A stretch of 64,000 nucleotides of DNA, taken from NCBI RefSeq assembly GCF_027213785.1, contig NZ_JAPWGO010000002.1:285903-349902 (forward strand), written 5' to 3'. The position numbers were made by a program, and so were the translations under genes. Numbering within the stretch: position 1 is the stretch's first letter; the number at the start of each line of letters is the position of its first letter. Shown here piece after piece: positions 8,673 through 16,871 of this stretch. The notes under the pieces were generated by a model. That model searched no databases. It was not told the origin of the DNA and saw only the letters and a program-made list of their open reading frames with translations. The DNA is from Limimaricola sp. G21655-S1. Lineage in GTDB: Bacteria; Pseudomonadota; Alphaproteobacteria; Rhodobacterales; Rhodobacteraceae.

Positions 8673-10000
8673 CCCGCGGCGCGCTCCAGCGCCGGGTAGC
8701 GCGCGGCCAGTGTCGCGCCGCGCGCCACGTAGCTCACCAGCATCGCGGCCCAGAGGCCGTGATTGCCGAACAGCGTCGTGAGCAGCATCGCGGCGGCGAA
8801 GTAGATCGCCGCCGAAAGCGCCATCATGTTGCGCATGTCGCGCGAACGGGTGGCGCCGATGAAGATGCCGTCGAGCATCCAGGGGATCAGCCCGAAGAGC
8901 GGCGTCGCCACCATCCACGGCAGGTAGTCGCGCGCCGCCGCCCGCACCTCCGGCGCGGTGGTCATGGTGTCGATGATCGCGGGCCCGAAGATCCAGAAGC
9001 CCAGCGCCAGCCCGAGGCTGACCACGCCGCCTTGGACCGAGGCGAGGATCGCGGCGCGCCTGAGCCTGAGCGCCGCCCGCGCGCCCATCGCCTGCCCCAC
9101 CAGCGCTTCGGCCGCAAACGCGAAACCGTCGAGCGCGAAGGCGGTGATGTTGAGGAACTGCAGGAGCACCTGGTTCGCGGCAAGCGGCACGTCGCCGAAG
9201 CCCGCGCCCCAGAACAGGAAACTGATCACGATGGCCTGCAAGAGCACCGAACGGATCAGGATGTCGGTATTCACCGCCGCCATGTGCCTGAGCCGCACCG
9301 GGTCGAAGATCCGCGCCCGGTCGCGCCAGGCGGGCGTGGCGAAGGCGTCGCGGCACAGCCAGATCCCCAGAGCGAGACCCGACCATTCGGCAAGGAAGGT
9401 GGCCGTGGCGACGCCGGGCACGCCCCAGCCCAGGCCGAGCACGAACCAAAGGTCGAGCGCGATGTTGACGCCGTTCATCCACAGCTGCAACACCAGCACG
9501 GCGGCGGTGCGCTCTTGGGCGATGAGCCAGCCGGTCAGCCCGTAGATCGCGATCGCCGCCGGGGCCGACCAGACCCGGATCGCGAGGTAATCGCGCGCCA
9601 GGGCCTCGACCTCGGTGCTGGCCGGCGCAACGGTAAAGGCGCCGGCGAAGATCGGCCATTGCAGCGCGATGATCGCGGCACCTGCGGCAAAGGCGATCAT
9701 CAGGGCGCGGCTCAGCAGCGCCGAGACCTCGGCCCGGTCGTCGCGACCCAGCGCCTGCGCGGCAAGGCCGGTGGTGCCCATCCGCAGAAAGCCGAAGATC
9801 CAGTAGATGCCCGAGATGATGACCGCGCCGATCCCCACCGCGCCGATCGGCGCGGCGGCGCCCATCTGCCCCACCACGCCGGTGTCGACCGCGCCGAGGA
9901 TCGGCACCGTGGCGTTCGACAGCACGATCGGCAGCGCGATCTTCAGGACGCGCCGATGGGTCAGCGGCGCGCGCGGCGCGGTCGCGGCGGTCTCAGCCAT
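8669..10000 (-). CDS. MATE family efflux transporter (DinF-like)
   Basis: A 443-residue integral membrane protein with about twelve hydrophobic segments arranged as two repeats, typical of MATE/DinF multidrug and toxin exporters driven by a cation gradient. The first helix region reads [27 protein letters not shown], matching the DinF subgroup. The substrate is unknown. The start codon lies inside the end of the thioesterase gene upstream (eight-base overlap), so it is the last gene of a thioesterase-thioesterase-MATE run. The 3' end overlaps the convergent pyrD by four bases. Confidence 0.92.
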   Translation of the reverse strand: MAETAATAPRAPLTHRRVLKIALPIVLSNATVPILGAVDTGVVGQMGAAAPIGAVGIGAVIISGIYWIFGFLRMGTTGLAAQALGRDDRAEVSALLSRALMIAFAAGAAIIALQWPIFAGAFTVAPASTEVEALARDYLAIRVWSAPAAIAIYGLTGWLIAQERTAAVLVLQLWMNGVNIALDLWFVLGLGWGVPGVATATFLAEWSGLALGIWLCRDAFATPAWRDRARIFDPVRLRHMAAVNTDILIRSVLLQAIVISFLFWGAGFGDVPLAANQVLLQFLNITAFALDGFAFAAEALVGQAMGARAALRLRRAAILASVQGGVVSLGLALGFWIFGPAIIDTMTTAPEVRAAARDYLPWMVATPLFGLIPWMLDGIFIGATRSRDMRNMMALSAAIYFAAAMLLTTLFGNHGLWAAMLVSYVARGATLAARYPALERAAG

Positions 10001-10499
10001 CCAGCCCCGGCATCAGGAAATGCCCCGTCGCCTGCGCGAAGAGCCGCGAGCGGTTGTCCTGCCAGGCCTCGACATGGACGCTGGCATAGCGCCGGCCAGA
10101 ACGGTTGATCCGGGCCCGCGCATAGGCGTCGCGCGGCAGGCCGGAGCGCAGGTAGTCGACGGTGAAATCGATGGTGCGCGGCCAGTTCGGCCGGGCCTCG
10201 GCCTCGGCCTGCGCCTCCGGCGTGCCGGCCTCGATCAGCCCCCACATCCGGGTCCAGGCCAACTCGACGATAGCGGTGGTCTCGAGGAACGCCGCCGTGG
10301 CGCCGCCATGCAGCGCCGGCAGCATCGGGTTGCCGATCAACCGGTCGGCATAGGGCAGCACGGCGGTCAGCTCGTCGCCATGGCGTTCGAAGCGGATGCC
10401 CAGGAAGGCGATGTAGGGCACGCCGCCCACCAGCCGCTCCAGCGCGCCGTCGCGGCGGGTCTTGATGACCTGGACGGGTTCGGGGCGCGGTCGGCTCAT
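9993..10499 (-). CDS. PaaI-family (hotdog) thioesterase
   Basis: A 168-residue hotdog-fold protein of the PaaI/acyl-CoA thioesterase family. The active-site helix motif appears as [18 protein letters not shown], preceded by a [12 protein letters not shown] strand and followed by [12 protein letters not shown]. The usual catalytic Asn/Asp region is present but slightly divergent. It probably hydrolyses acyl-CoA thioesters in the cytosol; the substrate is unknown. It overlaps the next thioesterase by four bases and the MATE gene by eight, implying one transcript. An insertion of about fifteen residues ([20 protein letters not shown]) separates the two halves of the domain. Confidence 0.85.
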   Translation of the reverse strand: MSRPRPEPVQVIKTRRDGALERLVGGVPYIAFLGIRFERHGDELTAVLPYADRLIGNPMLPALHGGATAAFLETTAIVELAWTRMWGLIEAGTPEAQAEAEARPNWPRTIDFTVDYLRSGLPRDAYARARINRSGRRYASVHVEAWQDNRSRLFAQATGHFLMPGLDG

Positions 10500-10939
10500 G
10501 GCTGCGTCTTCCTATTTTCGAGGGTGAAGGCACCGGTCGCGGTGGCGACGGGGCGGCCTTCGTCCTCATCCGTCGCCACCGCCCGTACGAAGGCGACCGA
10601 GCGGGTCACGTGCCAGCACTCGGCCCGCGCGGTGATCGACTGCCCCGGCGTCGCGGGGCGCATGTAATCGATCCGCAGGTCCAGCGTTGCGGTGCTCACC
10701 GGGGCCGAGGGGTGCGACATCACCGCCGCCCCGGCGCAGGTGTCCATCAGCGCCGAGACCGCGCCGCCATGGATCACCCCGGTTTCCGGATCGCCGACCA
10801 GCCGCGCGTCATAGGGCATCGAGATCGCGGCATGGCCGTCACCCAGCGCGTTGATGCGCATTCCGAGGGCCTGCGCATGCGGCAAAGCGTCGATGAATTG
10901 CTGGGCTCGGGCGAGTTCTTTGTCGGGATCGGATGTCAT
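10496..10939 (-). CDS. PaaI-family (hotdog) thioesterase
   Basis: A second hotdog thioesterase, 147 residues, next to its relative but only distantly similar. The active-site motif is [19 protein letters not shown], followed by [11 protein letters not shown], both characteristic of PaaI-type acyl-CoA thioesterases. The start chosen (MTSDPDKEL) removes an unconvincing upstream extension; no strong ribosome site is visible. It is divergent from the first MerR regulator of the fatty-acid cluster, with 117 bases between them, so it may share control with acyl-CoA degradation. That link is inferred. Confidence 0.86.
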   Translation of the reverse strand: MTSDPDKELARAQQFIDALPHAQALGMRINALGDGHAAISMPYDARLVGDPETGVIHGGAVSALMDTCAGAAVMSHPSAPVSTATLDLRIDYMRPATPGQSITARAECWHVTRSVAFVRAVATDEDEGRPVATATGAFTLENRKTQP

Positions 10940-11056
10940 GGCGTCAGCTTGGCGATCCGAATGGCTCCCGCAAGCGTTATCTCGTCGCGAGAAGGCTTGA
11001 AGCCGTGTTGTCGTCACGGCATCCCGGGCCTAGAGTTCGCCCGAAGGAGCGCCGAC

Positions 11057-11449
11057 ATGTCCGATACCCCCCTGACTTTCAAAGAAATGTGCGATCGCTT
11101 CGAGGTGACCCCCCGGACCTTGCGCTACTACGAATACATCGAGCTGCTCTCCCCCGAGAAGGAGGGCCGCTCGCGCTTTTACGGCCCGCGCGAGATCGCG
11201 CGGATGACGCTGATCCTGCGGGGCCGGCGCTTCGGCTTTTCGCTCGAGGAGATCCGCCAGTTCCTCATGATCTACGAGACCGAGGGCACCCGGGCGCAGA
11301 TGGAGGTCTGGGTCGGCATGGCCGATCGGCAGCTCGAGGTGCTCGAGGGGCAGCGGCGCGAGCTGGAACAGACCATCGCCGATCTACGTCGCCTGCGGGA
11401 CGAATCTTCTGCATCCCTCAAGGGAACGGGACAAAAGTCATCAACCTGA
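11057..11449 (+). CDS. MerR-family transcriptional regulator (first of pair)
   Basis: A 130-residue DNA-binding regulator. The N-terminal winged helix reads FKEMCDRFEVTPRTLRYYEYIELL and the second helix pair SRFYGPREIARMTLILRGRRFGFSLEEIRQFL, followed by a coiled-coil dimerisation helix. No cysteines are placed as in metal sensors. It is clearly paralogous to the next gene; the shared segment LILRGrRFGFSLEEIRQ is nearly identical. Its position ahead of an acyl-CoA dehydrogenase and thiolase cluster suggests control of fatty or branched-chain acyl-CoA breakdown, as for LiuR-type MerR proteins. An AAGGAG site precedes the ATG. Confidence 0.9.
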   Translation: MSDTPLTFKEMCDRFEVTPRTLRYYEYIELLSPEKEGRSRFYGPREIARMTLILRGRRFGFSLEEIRQFLMIYETEGTRAQMEVWVGMADRQLEVLEGQRRELEQTIADLRRLRDESSASLKGTGQKSST

Positions 11450-11531
11450 GGGCGAATCGGAAAATTTGACCAAGAGAACAAAATTGCTTCCCAAGGGTCA
11501 CATTTTTCTTGACCTTTCGTCATTCGACCTC

Positions 11532-11562
11532 TGACGTGGCGTCATGTTTACGTTCGCGTCAC
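11532..11562. promoter_or_regulatory. Candidate MerR operators upstream of second regulator
   Basis: Two adjoining dyads lie in the spacer before the second MerR gene. TGACGTGGCGTCA (11532-11544) is a perfect inverted repeat. TTTACGTTCGCGTCAC (11547-11562) resembles the TTTACGTnnnCGTAAA sites described for LiuR-type MerR regulators, with its right half degenerate. Whether either is bound is inference. Confidence 0.4.
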
Positions 11563-11630
11563 CTTTGCTTGTATGGTCTCTTCGGAACCCGCAGGTGGAT
11601 CGTCTGACCGGACACCGAGGGTTAAAAAGA

Positions 11631-12029
11631 ATGACCGACCAGACCATGACCATCCGCCAGATGTGCGACAGCTTCGATGTGACGCCCCGCACATTGCGCT
11701 TCTACGAGGCAAAGGAGCTCCTGTTTCCCATTCGTGAAGGCACGAAGCGGCTCTTCACCCGGCGCGACCGGGCCCGGCTCAAGCTGATCCTGCGCGGCAA
11801 GCGCTTCGGCTTCAGCCTTGAGGAGATCCGCCAGCTGCTCGATCTCTACGAGACCGACGACCAGCAGGAGGTGCAGCTCGCGCGCACCTACGAGGTGGCC
11901 GAACGGCATCTGCGGGAGATGCAGGAGCAACGTGCCGCGCTCGACGAGGCGATCCGGGAGCTCGAGGCACAGATGCAATGGGGCGCGGAGCGGCTGAACC
12001 AGCTGCGCGCACGAGCGACGGCGGCCTGA
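11631..12029 (+). CDS. MerR-family transcriptional regulator (second of pair)
   Basis: A 132-residue MerR-type regulator with the same architecture as its upstream paralogue: winged helix MCDSFDVTPRTLRFYEAKELL, then RLKLILRGKRFGFSLEEIRQLLDLYET and a long C-terminal coiled coil rich in Glu, Arg and Gln. There is no metal-binding cysteine set, so an acyl-CoA or similar effector is more plausible than a metal. It directly precedes the acyl-CoA dehydrogenase. The 180-base gap between the two regulators holds candidate operators. The ATG follows GAGGGTTAAAAAGA, so the ribosome site is about eleven bases away. Confidence 0.9.
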   Translation: MTDQTMTIRQMCDSFDVTPRTLRFYEAKELLFPIREGTKRLFTRRDRARLKLILRGKRFGFSLEEIRQLLDLYETDDQQEVQLARTYEVAERHLREMQEQRAALDEAIRELEAQMQWGAERLNQLRARATAA

Positions 12030-12141
12030 CCGCCCTCTCCTCTTCTGGTCGATATGACATTGCGCGGTCCGGGCGGGGGAGCCCGGGCCGCGTGACGAGG
12101 ACCAGACCGGGCCTTCGGGCCCGCCGGAGGAGATACAGGGA

Positions 12142-13920
12142 ATGCCAAGCTACACCGCGCCGATCCGCGACATGCAGTTCGTCCTGCACGAGATGCTCGA
12201 CGTCTCGCGCCAGGAAATTCCGGGCTATGCGGATCTTGACGCCGATTTCACGGCAGCGATCCTCGAGGAGGCTGGCAAGCTCTCCTCGGGGGTTCTGGCC
12301 CCGCTGAACCTGACCGGCGATCATCAGGGCTGCCGTCTCGAAAACGGGGTGGTGCGCACGCCGGAAGGTTTCAAGGCGGCCTTCGACCAGATCCGCGACG
12401 GCGGCTGGACCGCGATCGACGTCGCCGAGCAATATGGCGGCCAGGGCCTGCCCTATCTGATGCACACCGCCGCGAACGAGCCGATGGTTTCGGCCAACAT
12501 GGCGCTGAACATGTATCAGGGCCTGACGCATGGCGCCTACAGCGCGATCCACATCCACGGCACCGACGAGCAGAAGGCACGCTGGCTGCCAAAGCTCGGC
12601 TCGTGCGAATGGACCGGCACGATGAACCTGACCGAGCCGCATTGCGGCACGGATCTCGGGCTGATGCGCACCAAGGCGGTGCCGCAGGAGGATGGGACCT
12701 ACAGGATCTCGGGCCAGAAGATCTTCATCTCGGCCGGCGAGCACGACATGGCCGAGAACATCGTCCACCTCGTGCTGGCCAAGATCCCCGGCGGCCCCGA
12801 AGGCATCAAGGGCGTGTCGCTGTTCATCGTGCCGAAATACCTCGTGAACGAGGACGGTTCGCTGGGCGCGCGCAACGGCGTCGCTTGCGGCAATCTCGAA
12901 GAGAAGATGGGCATCCACGGCAACGCCACCTGCGTCATGAACTACGACGACGCCGAGGGTTATCTGCTGGGCGAGGCGCATAAGGGCATGCGCGCCATGT
13001 TCACCATGATGAACGAGGCCCGTCTCGGCGTCGGCCTGCAGGGCTGGGCGCAATCCGAGGTCGCCTACCAGAACGCGCTCGCCTACGCCAAGGACCGGCT
13101 GCAGGGCCGCGCCGTGACCGGCGCCAAGAACCCGGACGGCCCGGCCGATCCGCTGATCGTGCATCCCGACATCCGCCGCTCGCTGATGGATCAGAAGAGC
13201 TTCAACGAGGCGGCGCGGGCCTTCACCTATTGGGGCGCGATGCTGATCGACCGCGGCCACAAGGCGGGCGACGCGGAGGCCGAAGCGATGATCTCGCTGC
13301 TCACGCCGATCATCAAGGGCTTCCTCACCGACAAGGGCTTCGAGATGTGCGTGCAGGCCCAGCAGGTCTTTGGCGGGCATGGCTACATCGAGGAATGGGG
13401 CATGTCGCAATTCGTGCGCGATGCCCGGATCGCGATGATCTACGAGGGCGCCAACGGCGTGCAGGCGCTCGATCTCGTGGGCCGCAAGCTCGCCGCGCAG
13501 GGCGGCAAGCCGATGATGACGCTGATCGAGGAGATCAAGGTCTTCTGCAAGGAGAACGCCGAGGATGCCGAATTCGCGCGCGACTTCATCGAGCCGCTGA
13601 AATCCGCCTCCAAGGACATGCAGCAGGCGGCGATGTTCTTCATGCAGAACGGCATGAAGGACCCCAACGCGGCGCTGGCCGGCAGCAGCGACTTCATGCA
13701 CCTGATGGGCCATGTCTGCCTGGGCTGGACCTGGGCCAGAATGGCCAAGGCAGCGCGGGCCGGCCTCGATGCCGGCACCGGCGACCGGGGCTTTTACGAG
13801 ACCAAGCTCGCGACGGGGCGCTACTACATGGCGCGCCAGCTGCCGGCGACGAAGATGCATCTCGCCCGGATCGAGAGCGGCGCCGCGCCGGTGATGGCGC
13901 TGGAGGCGGACGCTTTCTGA
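12142..13920 (+). CDS. Acyl-CoA dehydrogenase, long C-terminal type (DmdC/AcdH-like)
   Basis: FAD-dependent oxidation of an acyl-CoA to the enoyl-CoA, first step of beta-oxidation. The 592-residue length and the C-terminal extension place it in the DmdC/long acyl-CoA dehydrogenase subgroup. Conserved segments include [21 protein letters not shown] (FAD contact), [13 protein letters not shown], and [23 protein letters not shown] with [17 protein letters not shown] carrying the catalytic region. Some homologues act on methylmercaptopropionyl-CoA from DMSP, but sequence alone does not distinguish that from fatty acyl-CoA. It heads the metabolic part of the cluster, behind two MerR regulators, with a GGAGG site. 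Confidence 0.92.
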   Translation: MPSYTAPIRDMQFVLHEMLDVSRQEIPGYADLDADFTAAILEEAGKLSSGVLAPLNLTGDHQGCRLENGVVRTPEGFKAAFDQIRDGGWTAIDVAEQYGGQGLPYLMHTAANEPMVSANMALNMYQGLTHGAYSAIHIHGTDEQKARWLPKLGSCEWTGTMNLTEPHCGTDLGLMRTKAVPQEDGTYRISGQKIFISAGEHDMAENIVHLVLAKIPGGPEGIKGVSLFIVPKYLVNEDGSLGARNGVACGNLEEKMGIHGNATCVMNYDDAEGYLLGEAHKGMRAMFTMMNEARLGVGLQGWAQSEVAYQNALAYAKDRLQGRAVTGAKNPDGPADPLIVHPDIRRSLMDQKSFNEAARAFTYWGAMLIDRGHKAGDAEAEAMISLLTPIIKGFLTDKGFEMCVQAQQVFGGHGYIEEWGMSQFVRDARIAMIYEGANGVQALDLVGRKLAAQGGKPMMTLIEEIKVFCKENAEDAEFARDFIEPLKSASKDMQQAAMFFMQNGMKDPNAALAGSSDFMHLMGHVCLGWTWARMAKAARAGLDAGTGDRGFYETKLATGRYYMARQLPATKMHLARIESGAAPVMALEADAF

Positions 13921-13977
13921 TGGACGAGGGCGCCGTCCGGGGCGAGGCTCGTCCCGGACAGCGACCCGGAGGACGAG

Positions 13978-14190
13978 ATGCCCAAGCGCCTGAAACTGAC
14001 CCGTCGATTTCCCGTGGCGATGAGCGAGGACGGCTATCGCCGCCTCAGGCGCTTCGCCCGGGAGGCCGGGCTCGACGAAGGCGAGGCGCTGTCCTTCCTG
14101 TTCGAGAATTTCGACAGCGTGATCGACGCCGATACCTTCGGGCACCGGCTCAGGCTGTTCAACGCGGAGCTGGAGGCGCGCAAGAGGTAG
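13978..14190 (+). CDS. Small conserved basic protein, unknown function
   Basis: A 70-residue soluble protein with a basic first dozen residues (MPKRLKLTRRFPVAM) and an acidic helical middle (AGLDEGEALSFLFENFDSVID). No signal peptide, cysteine or membrane segment, and no family I can name. GGAGG lies five bases before the ATG, and the coding composition matches its neighbours, so it looks like a real gene. Its position between acyl-CoA dehydrogenase and the GST/thiolase pair suggests it belongs to the acyl-CoA degradation cluster. Confidence 0.65.
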   Translation: MPKRLKLTRRFPVAMSEDGYRRLRRFAREAGLDEGEALSFLFENFDSVIDADTFGHRLRLFNAELEARKR

Positions 14191-14220
14191 CGCCTGCGCA
14201 GGATCGCAGATGGAGGAGCT

Positions 14221-14433
14221 GCGTATTTTTAGAAAGATGAAGGGGCCGGCGATCCACCCGCGGCGCGGCGCGTCGCGTTCGGACGCTCGACCCCGCGGGC
14301 TTCATCTTCCACGGTCATCGGCTCGCCAGCCTGTACCGCAGATGCGAAGCTGACGGCAAAGCGTTGATGATGCGTTAAATGCCGCGCCTGCTTCATCTTT
14401 CTTCAAGTACGCAAAGGCCCGGCCGCGGCCGGG
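14221..14433. repeat. Inverted pair of AT-rich leader elements (copies 2a/2b)
   Basis: The 265-base gap between the small protein and the GST contains the leader element twice. One copy is inverted (14221-14242, GCGTATTTTTAGAAAGATGA then AG), the other direct (14391-14412, core TTCATCTTTCTTCAAGTACG). A partial TTCATCTTCC lies at 14301-14310. The two outer copies are terminal inverted repeats of a 192-base unit, matching at all but about four positions. The direct copy is followed by the 16-base palindrome CCCGGCCGCGGCCGGG (14418-14433). Confidence 0.65.
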
Positions 14434-14455
14434 TGACACGACCCGAGGAGGAGAA

Positions 14456-15103
14456 ATGATCCGACTTCATTGCTTCGGCGAGAGCGGCAACGCCTACAAG
14501 GCGGCGTTGCCGATGACGCTTGCCGGGCTCGACTGGGAACCGGTGAAGGTCGACTTCTTCGCCGGCGCCGCCCGCTCCGACGCGTTCCGCGCGCTCAACG
14601 AGATGGGCGAGGTGCCGGTGCTCGAAACCGATGACGGACTGCGGCTGAGCCAGTCCGGCGCGATCCAGGACTGGGTCAGCGAACGCACCGGCAAGTTCGG
14701 CGGCCACACGCCCGAGGAACGCCGCGAAGTGCTGCGCTGGGTGCTGTGGGACAACCACAAGCTTTCGGGTCAGGCGGGCAGCCTGCGGTTCCTGATGAAC
14801 TTCCTGCCGCCCGAAAAGCGGCCAGAGCAGGTGATCAAGTGGCTGCAGGGCCGCCTCGCCCCGACCTATGCGACTCTCGACCGGGCGCTCGAGGCCCGCG
14901 ACTGGCTGGTGGGCGACGGCCCGACCAATGCCGACTTCTCCTGCTGCGGCTATCTTTTCTACACCGAGCCTTTCGGCTTCGACCGCGCCGCGCATCCCCA
15001 TATCGACCGCTGGCTCGACCGCATCGCGGCGCTGCCGGGCTGGAAACACCCCTACGAACTGATGCCCGGATCGCCCGCCGACCGGGAAGGAGCGACGACA
15101 TGA
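14456..15103 (+). CDS. Glutathione S-transferase family protein
   Basis: A 215-residue GST-fold protein. The N-terminal thioredoxin-like domain (IRLHCFGESGNAYKAALPMTLAGLDWE) carries the cis-proline and glutathione gamma-glutamyl site in MGEVPVLETDDGLRLSQSGAI. The C-terminal helical domain includes the N-capping motif region GDGPTNADFSCCGYLF. Substrate unknown. Its stop overlaps the thiolase start (ATGA), so the two are coupled. GSTs in acyl-CoA clusters may detoxify reactive intermediates, but this is inference. GAGGAG precedes the start. Confidence 0.9.
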   Translation: MIRLHCFGESGNAYKAALPMTLAGLDWEPVKVDFFAGAARSDAFRALNEMGEVPVLETDDGLRLSQSGAIQDWVSERTGKFGGHTPEERREVLRWVLWDNHKLSGQAGSLRFLMNFLPPEKRPEQVIKWLQGRLAPTYATLDRALEARDWLVGDGPTNADFSCCGYLFYTEPFGFDRAAHPHIDRWLDRIAALPGWKHPYELMPGSPADREGATT

Positions 15104-16311
15104 CCGAAGCCTTCATCTACGACGCGATCCGCACCCCGCGCGGCAAGGGCCGAAAGGACGGCTCGCTGCACGAGGTTTCGAGCCTCAGGCTCTCGGCCGG
15201 CGTGCTCGACGCGCTGGCCCAGCGCAACGGCCTCGAGGGCCACGCCGTCGAGGACGTGATCTGGGGCAATGCCACGCAGGTCGGCGAACAGGGCGGCTGC
15301 CTCGCCCGCTCCGCCGTGCTCGCCTCCTCGCTCGACGAGCGCATCCCGGGCCTGTCGATCAACCGCTTCTGCGCCAGCGGCATGGAGGCCGTGAACCTCG
15401 CCGCCAACCAGGTCCGCGCCGGTGCCGGCCGCGCCTATATCGCCGGCGGCGTCGAGGCGATGAGCCGCGTGCCGATGGGCTCGGACGGCGCCGCCATCGC
15501 GGTCGATCCCTCGGTCGCGATGAAGACCTATTTCGTGCCGCAGGGCATCTCGGCCGACATCATCGCCACCGAATACGGCTTCTCGCGCGACGAGGTCGAC
15601 GCCTTCGCCGTCGAGAGCCAACGCCGCGCCAAGGCGGCCTGGGACGACCGCCGCTTCGACCGCTCCATCGTGCCGGTCAAGGACATCAACGGCCTGACCA
15701 TCCTCGACCGCGACGAATACATGCGGCCGCAGACCGACATGCAGGCGCTCGGCGCGCTGGAGCCGTCGTTCAAGGCGATGGGCGAGGTGATGCCCGGCTT
15801 CGACAAGGTCGCGCTGATGAAGTACCCGCATCTGGAGCGGATCAACCACGTGCACCACGCGGGCAACTCGTCGGGCATCGTCGACGGCGCCGCCGGCCTG
15901 CTGATCGGCGATGCCGAGTTCGGCCGCGCGCATGGTCTCAAGCCGCGCGCCCGGATCCGCGCCACCGCGAAGATCGGCACCGATCCGACGATCATGCTCA
16001 CCGGCCCGGTGCCGGTGACCGAGAAGATCCTCGCCGATAACGGCATGGCGATCTCGGACATCGACCTGTTCGAGGTGAACGAGGCCTTCTCGGCGATCCC
16101 GCTGCGCTTCATGCAGGCCTTCGACATCGACCCCGCGACGCTCAACCCCAATGGCGGCGCCATTGCCATGGGTCACCCGCTGGGTGCCACCGGGGCGATC
16201 ATCCTTGGCATCCTGCTCGACGAGCTGGAGCGGACCGGCAAGGGCACCGGCCTCGCCACGCTCTGCGTCGCCTCCGGCATGGGCGCCGCCACCATCATCG
16301 AGCGGGTCTGA
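15100..16311 (+). CDS. Acetyl-CoA C-acyltransferase (thiolase)
   Basis: Thiolytic cleavage of 3-ketoacyl-CoA to acetyl-CoA and a shortened acyl-CoA, or the reverse condensation. The 403-residue protein has the nucleophilic cysteine in INRFCASGMEAVNLAA (about residue 90). The active-site histidine is in EVNEAFSAIPLRF/GGAIAMGHPLGATGA, and the second cysteine in ATLCVASGMGAA. This is the FadA-like branch usually paired with a FadB-type enzyme, which follows here after one small gene. Together with the dehydrogenase upstream they cover a complete beta-oxidation cycle. Confidence 0.94.
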   Translation: MTEAFIYDAIRTPRGKGRKDGSLHEVSSLRLSAGVLDALAQRNGLEGHAVEDVIWGNATQVGEQGGCLARSAVLASSLDERIPGLSINRFCASGMEAVNLAANQVRAGAGRAYIAGGVEAMSRVPMGSDGAAIAVDPSVAMKTYFVPQGISADIIATEYGFSRDEVDAFAVESQRRAKAAWDDRRFDRSIVPVKDINGLTILDRDEYMRPQTDMQALGALEPSFKAMGEVMPGFDKVALMKYPHLERINHVHHAGNSSGIVDGAAGLLIGDAEFGRAHGLKPRARIRATAKIGTDPTIMLTGPVPVTEKILADNGMAISDIDLFEVNEAFSAIPLRFMQAFDIDPATLNPNGGAIAMGHPLGATGAIILGILLDELERTGKGTGLATLCVASGMGAATIIERV

Positions 16312-16429
16312 GCCATGCTCGCCCGCTCCTCAGGCGCCCCGCCGGGACGCCTTCCACACGTGGACAAGGGCTCCTCGCGCCTTAGTTTCCAGTGGGAAAT
16401 CCATCCTGCAATCTGCGAGGTCGATTGGC

Positions 16430-16819
16430 ATGTCCCGCGTCATGTCGCAATTCATCGAGAACCATATCCGGCTGTTCCGCGAAGGGCGGATCGAGGAGAT
16501 GCTCGACGACTGCGACTACCCGCTGGGTGTACAGGGGCCGGAAGGTCTCACGGTGCTGGCCAACCGCGATATCTACCGGGAATGGCTGCAGGGCTGGCAA
16601 CGCGACCTCGGCACCCGCGCCATGCAGGAGGAATATGTCCGCATCCATACGCTGGAGCTGCCGCGGGCCAGAAAGTTCCGGGTCTGGATCGAGCGCAGCT
16701 TCCGGAACGAAAGCGGCGAGCGGGTCGATCTCGACGTGATCTACTATTGTCGGTTGGACACGCCGCGTCCGGTGATCGAGATGATCGAATTCGGTGCGCC
16801 GCCGAGCGACGCCCCCTGA
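16430..16819 (+). CDS. NTF2/SnoaL-like small protein, unknown function
   Basis: A 129-residue protein starting MSRVMSQFIENHIRLFREGRIEEML. The alternation of helices, a central DCDYPLGVQGPEG turn and C-terminal strands ending VIEMIEFGAPP is typical of NTF2-like (SnoaL-like) folds, although I cannot assign a named family. An alternative start lies twelve bases downstream (16442). It sits between the thiolase and the FadB-type gene, with 118 bases of leader, so it may have its own promoter. Members of this fold serve as ligand-binding or isomerase proteins; no catalytic residues can be assigned. Confidence 0.7.
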   Translation: MSRVMSQFIENHIRLFREGRIEEMLDDCDYPLGVQGPEGLTVLANRDIYREWLQGWQRDLGTRAMQEEYVRIHTLELPRARKFRVWIERSFRNESGERVDLDVIYYCRLDTPRPVIEMIEFGAPPSDAP

Positions 16820-16871
16820 CGCCGCATCCGCGCCGTCCCTTCCCCATACAGTTTGCGAACAGGAGGTCGTC

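Noticed and set aside
11812-14145. Long minus-strand open frame (777 codons) opposite the acyl-CoA dehydrogenase
   Set aside because: Composition and position show it is a shadow of the real plus-strand gene.
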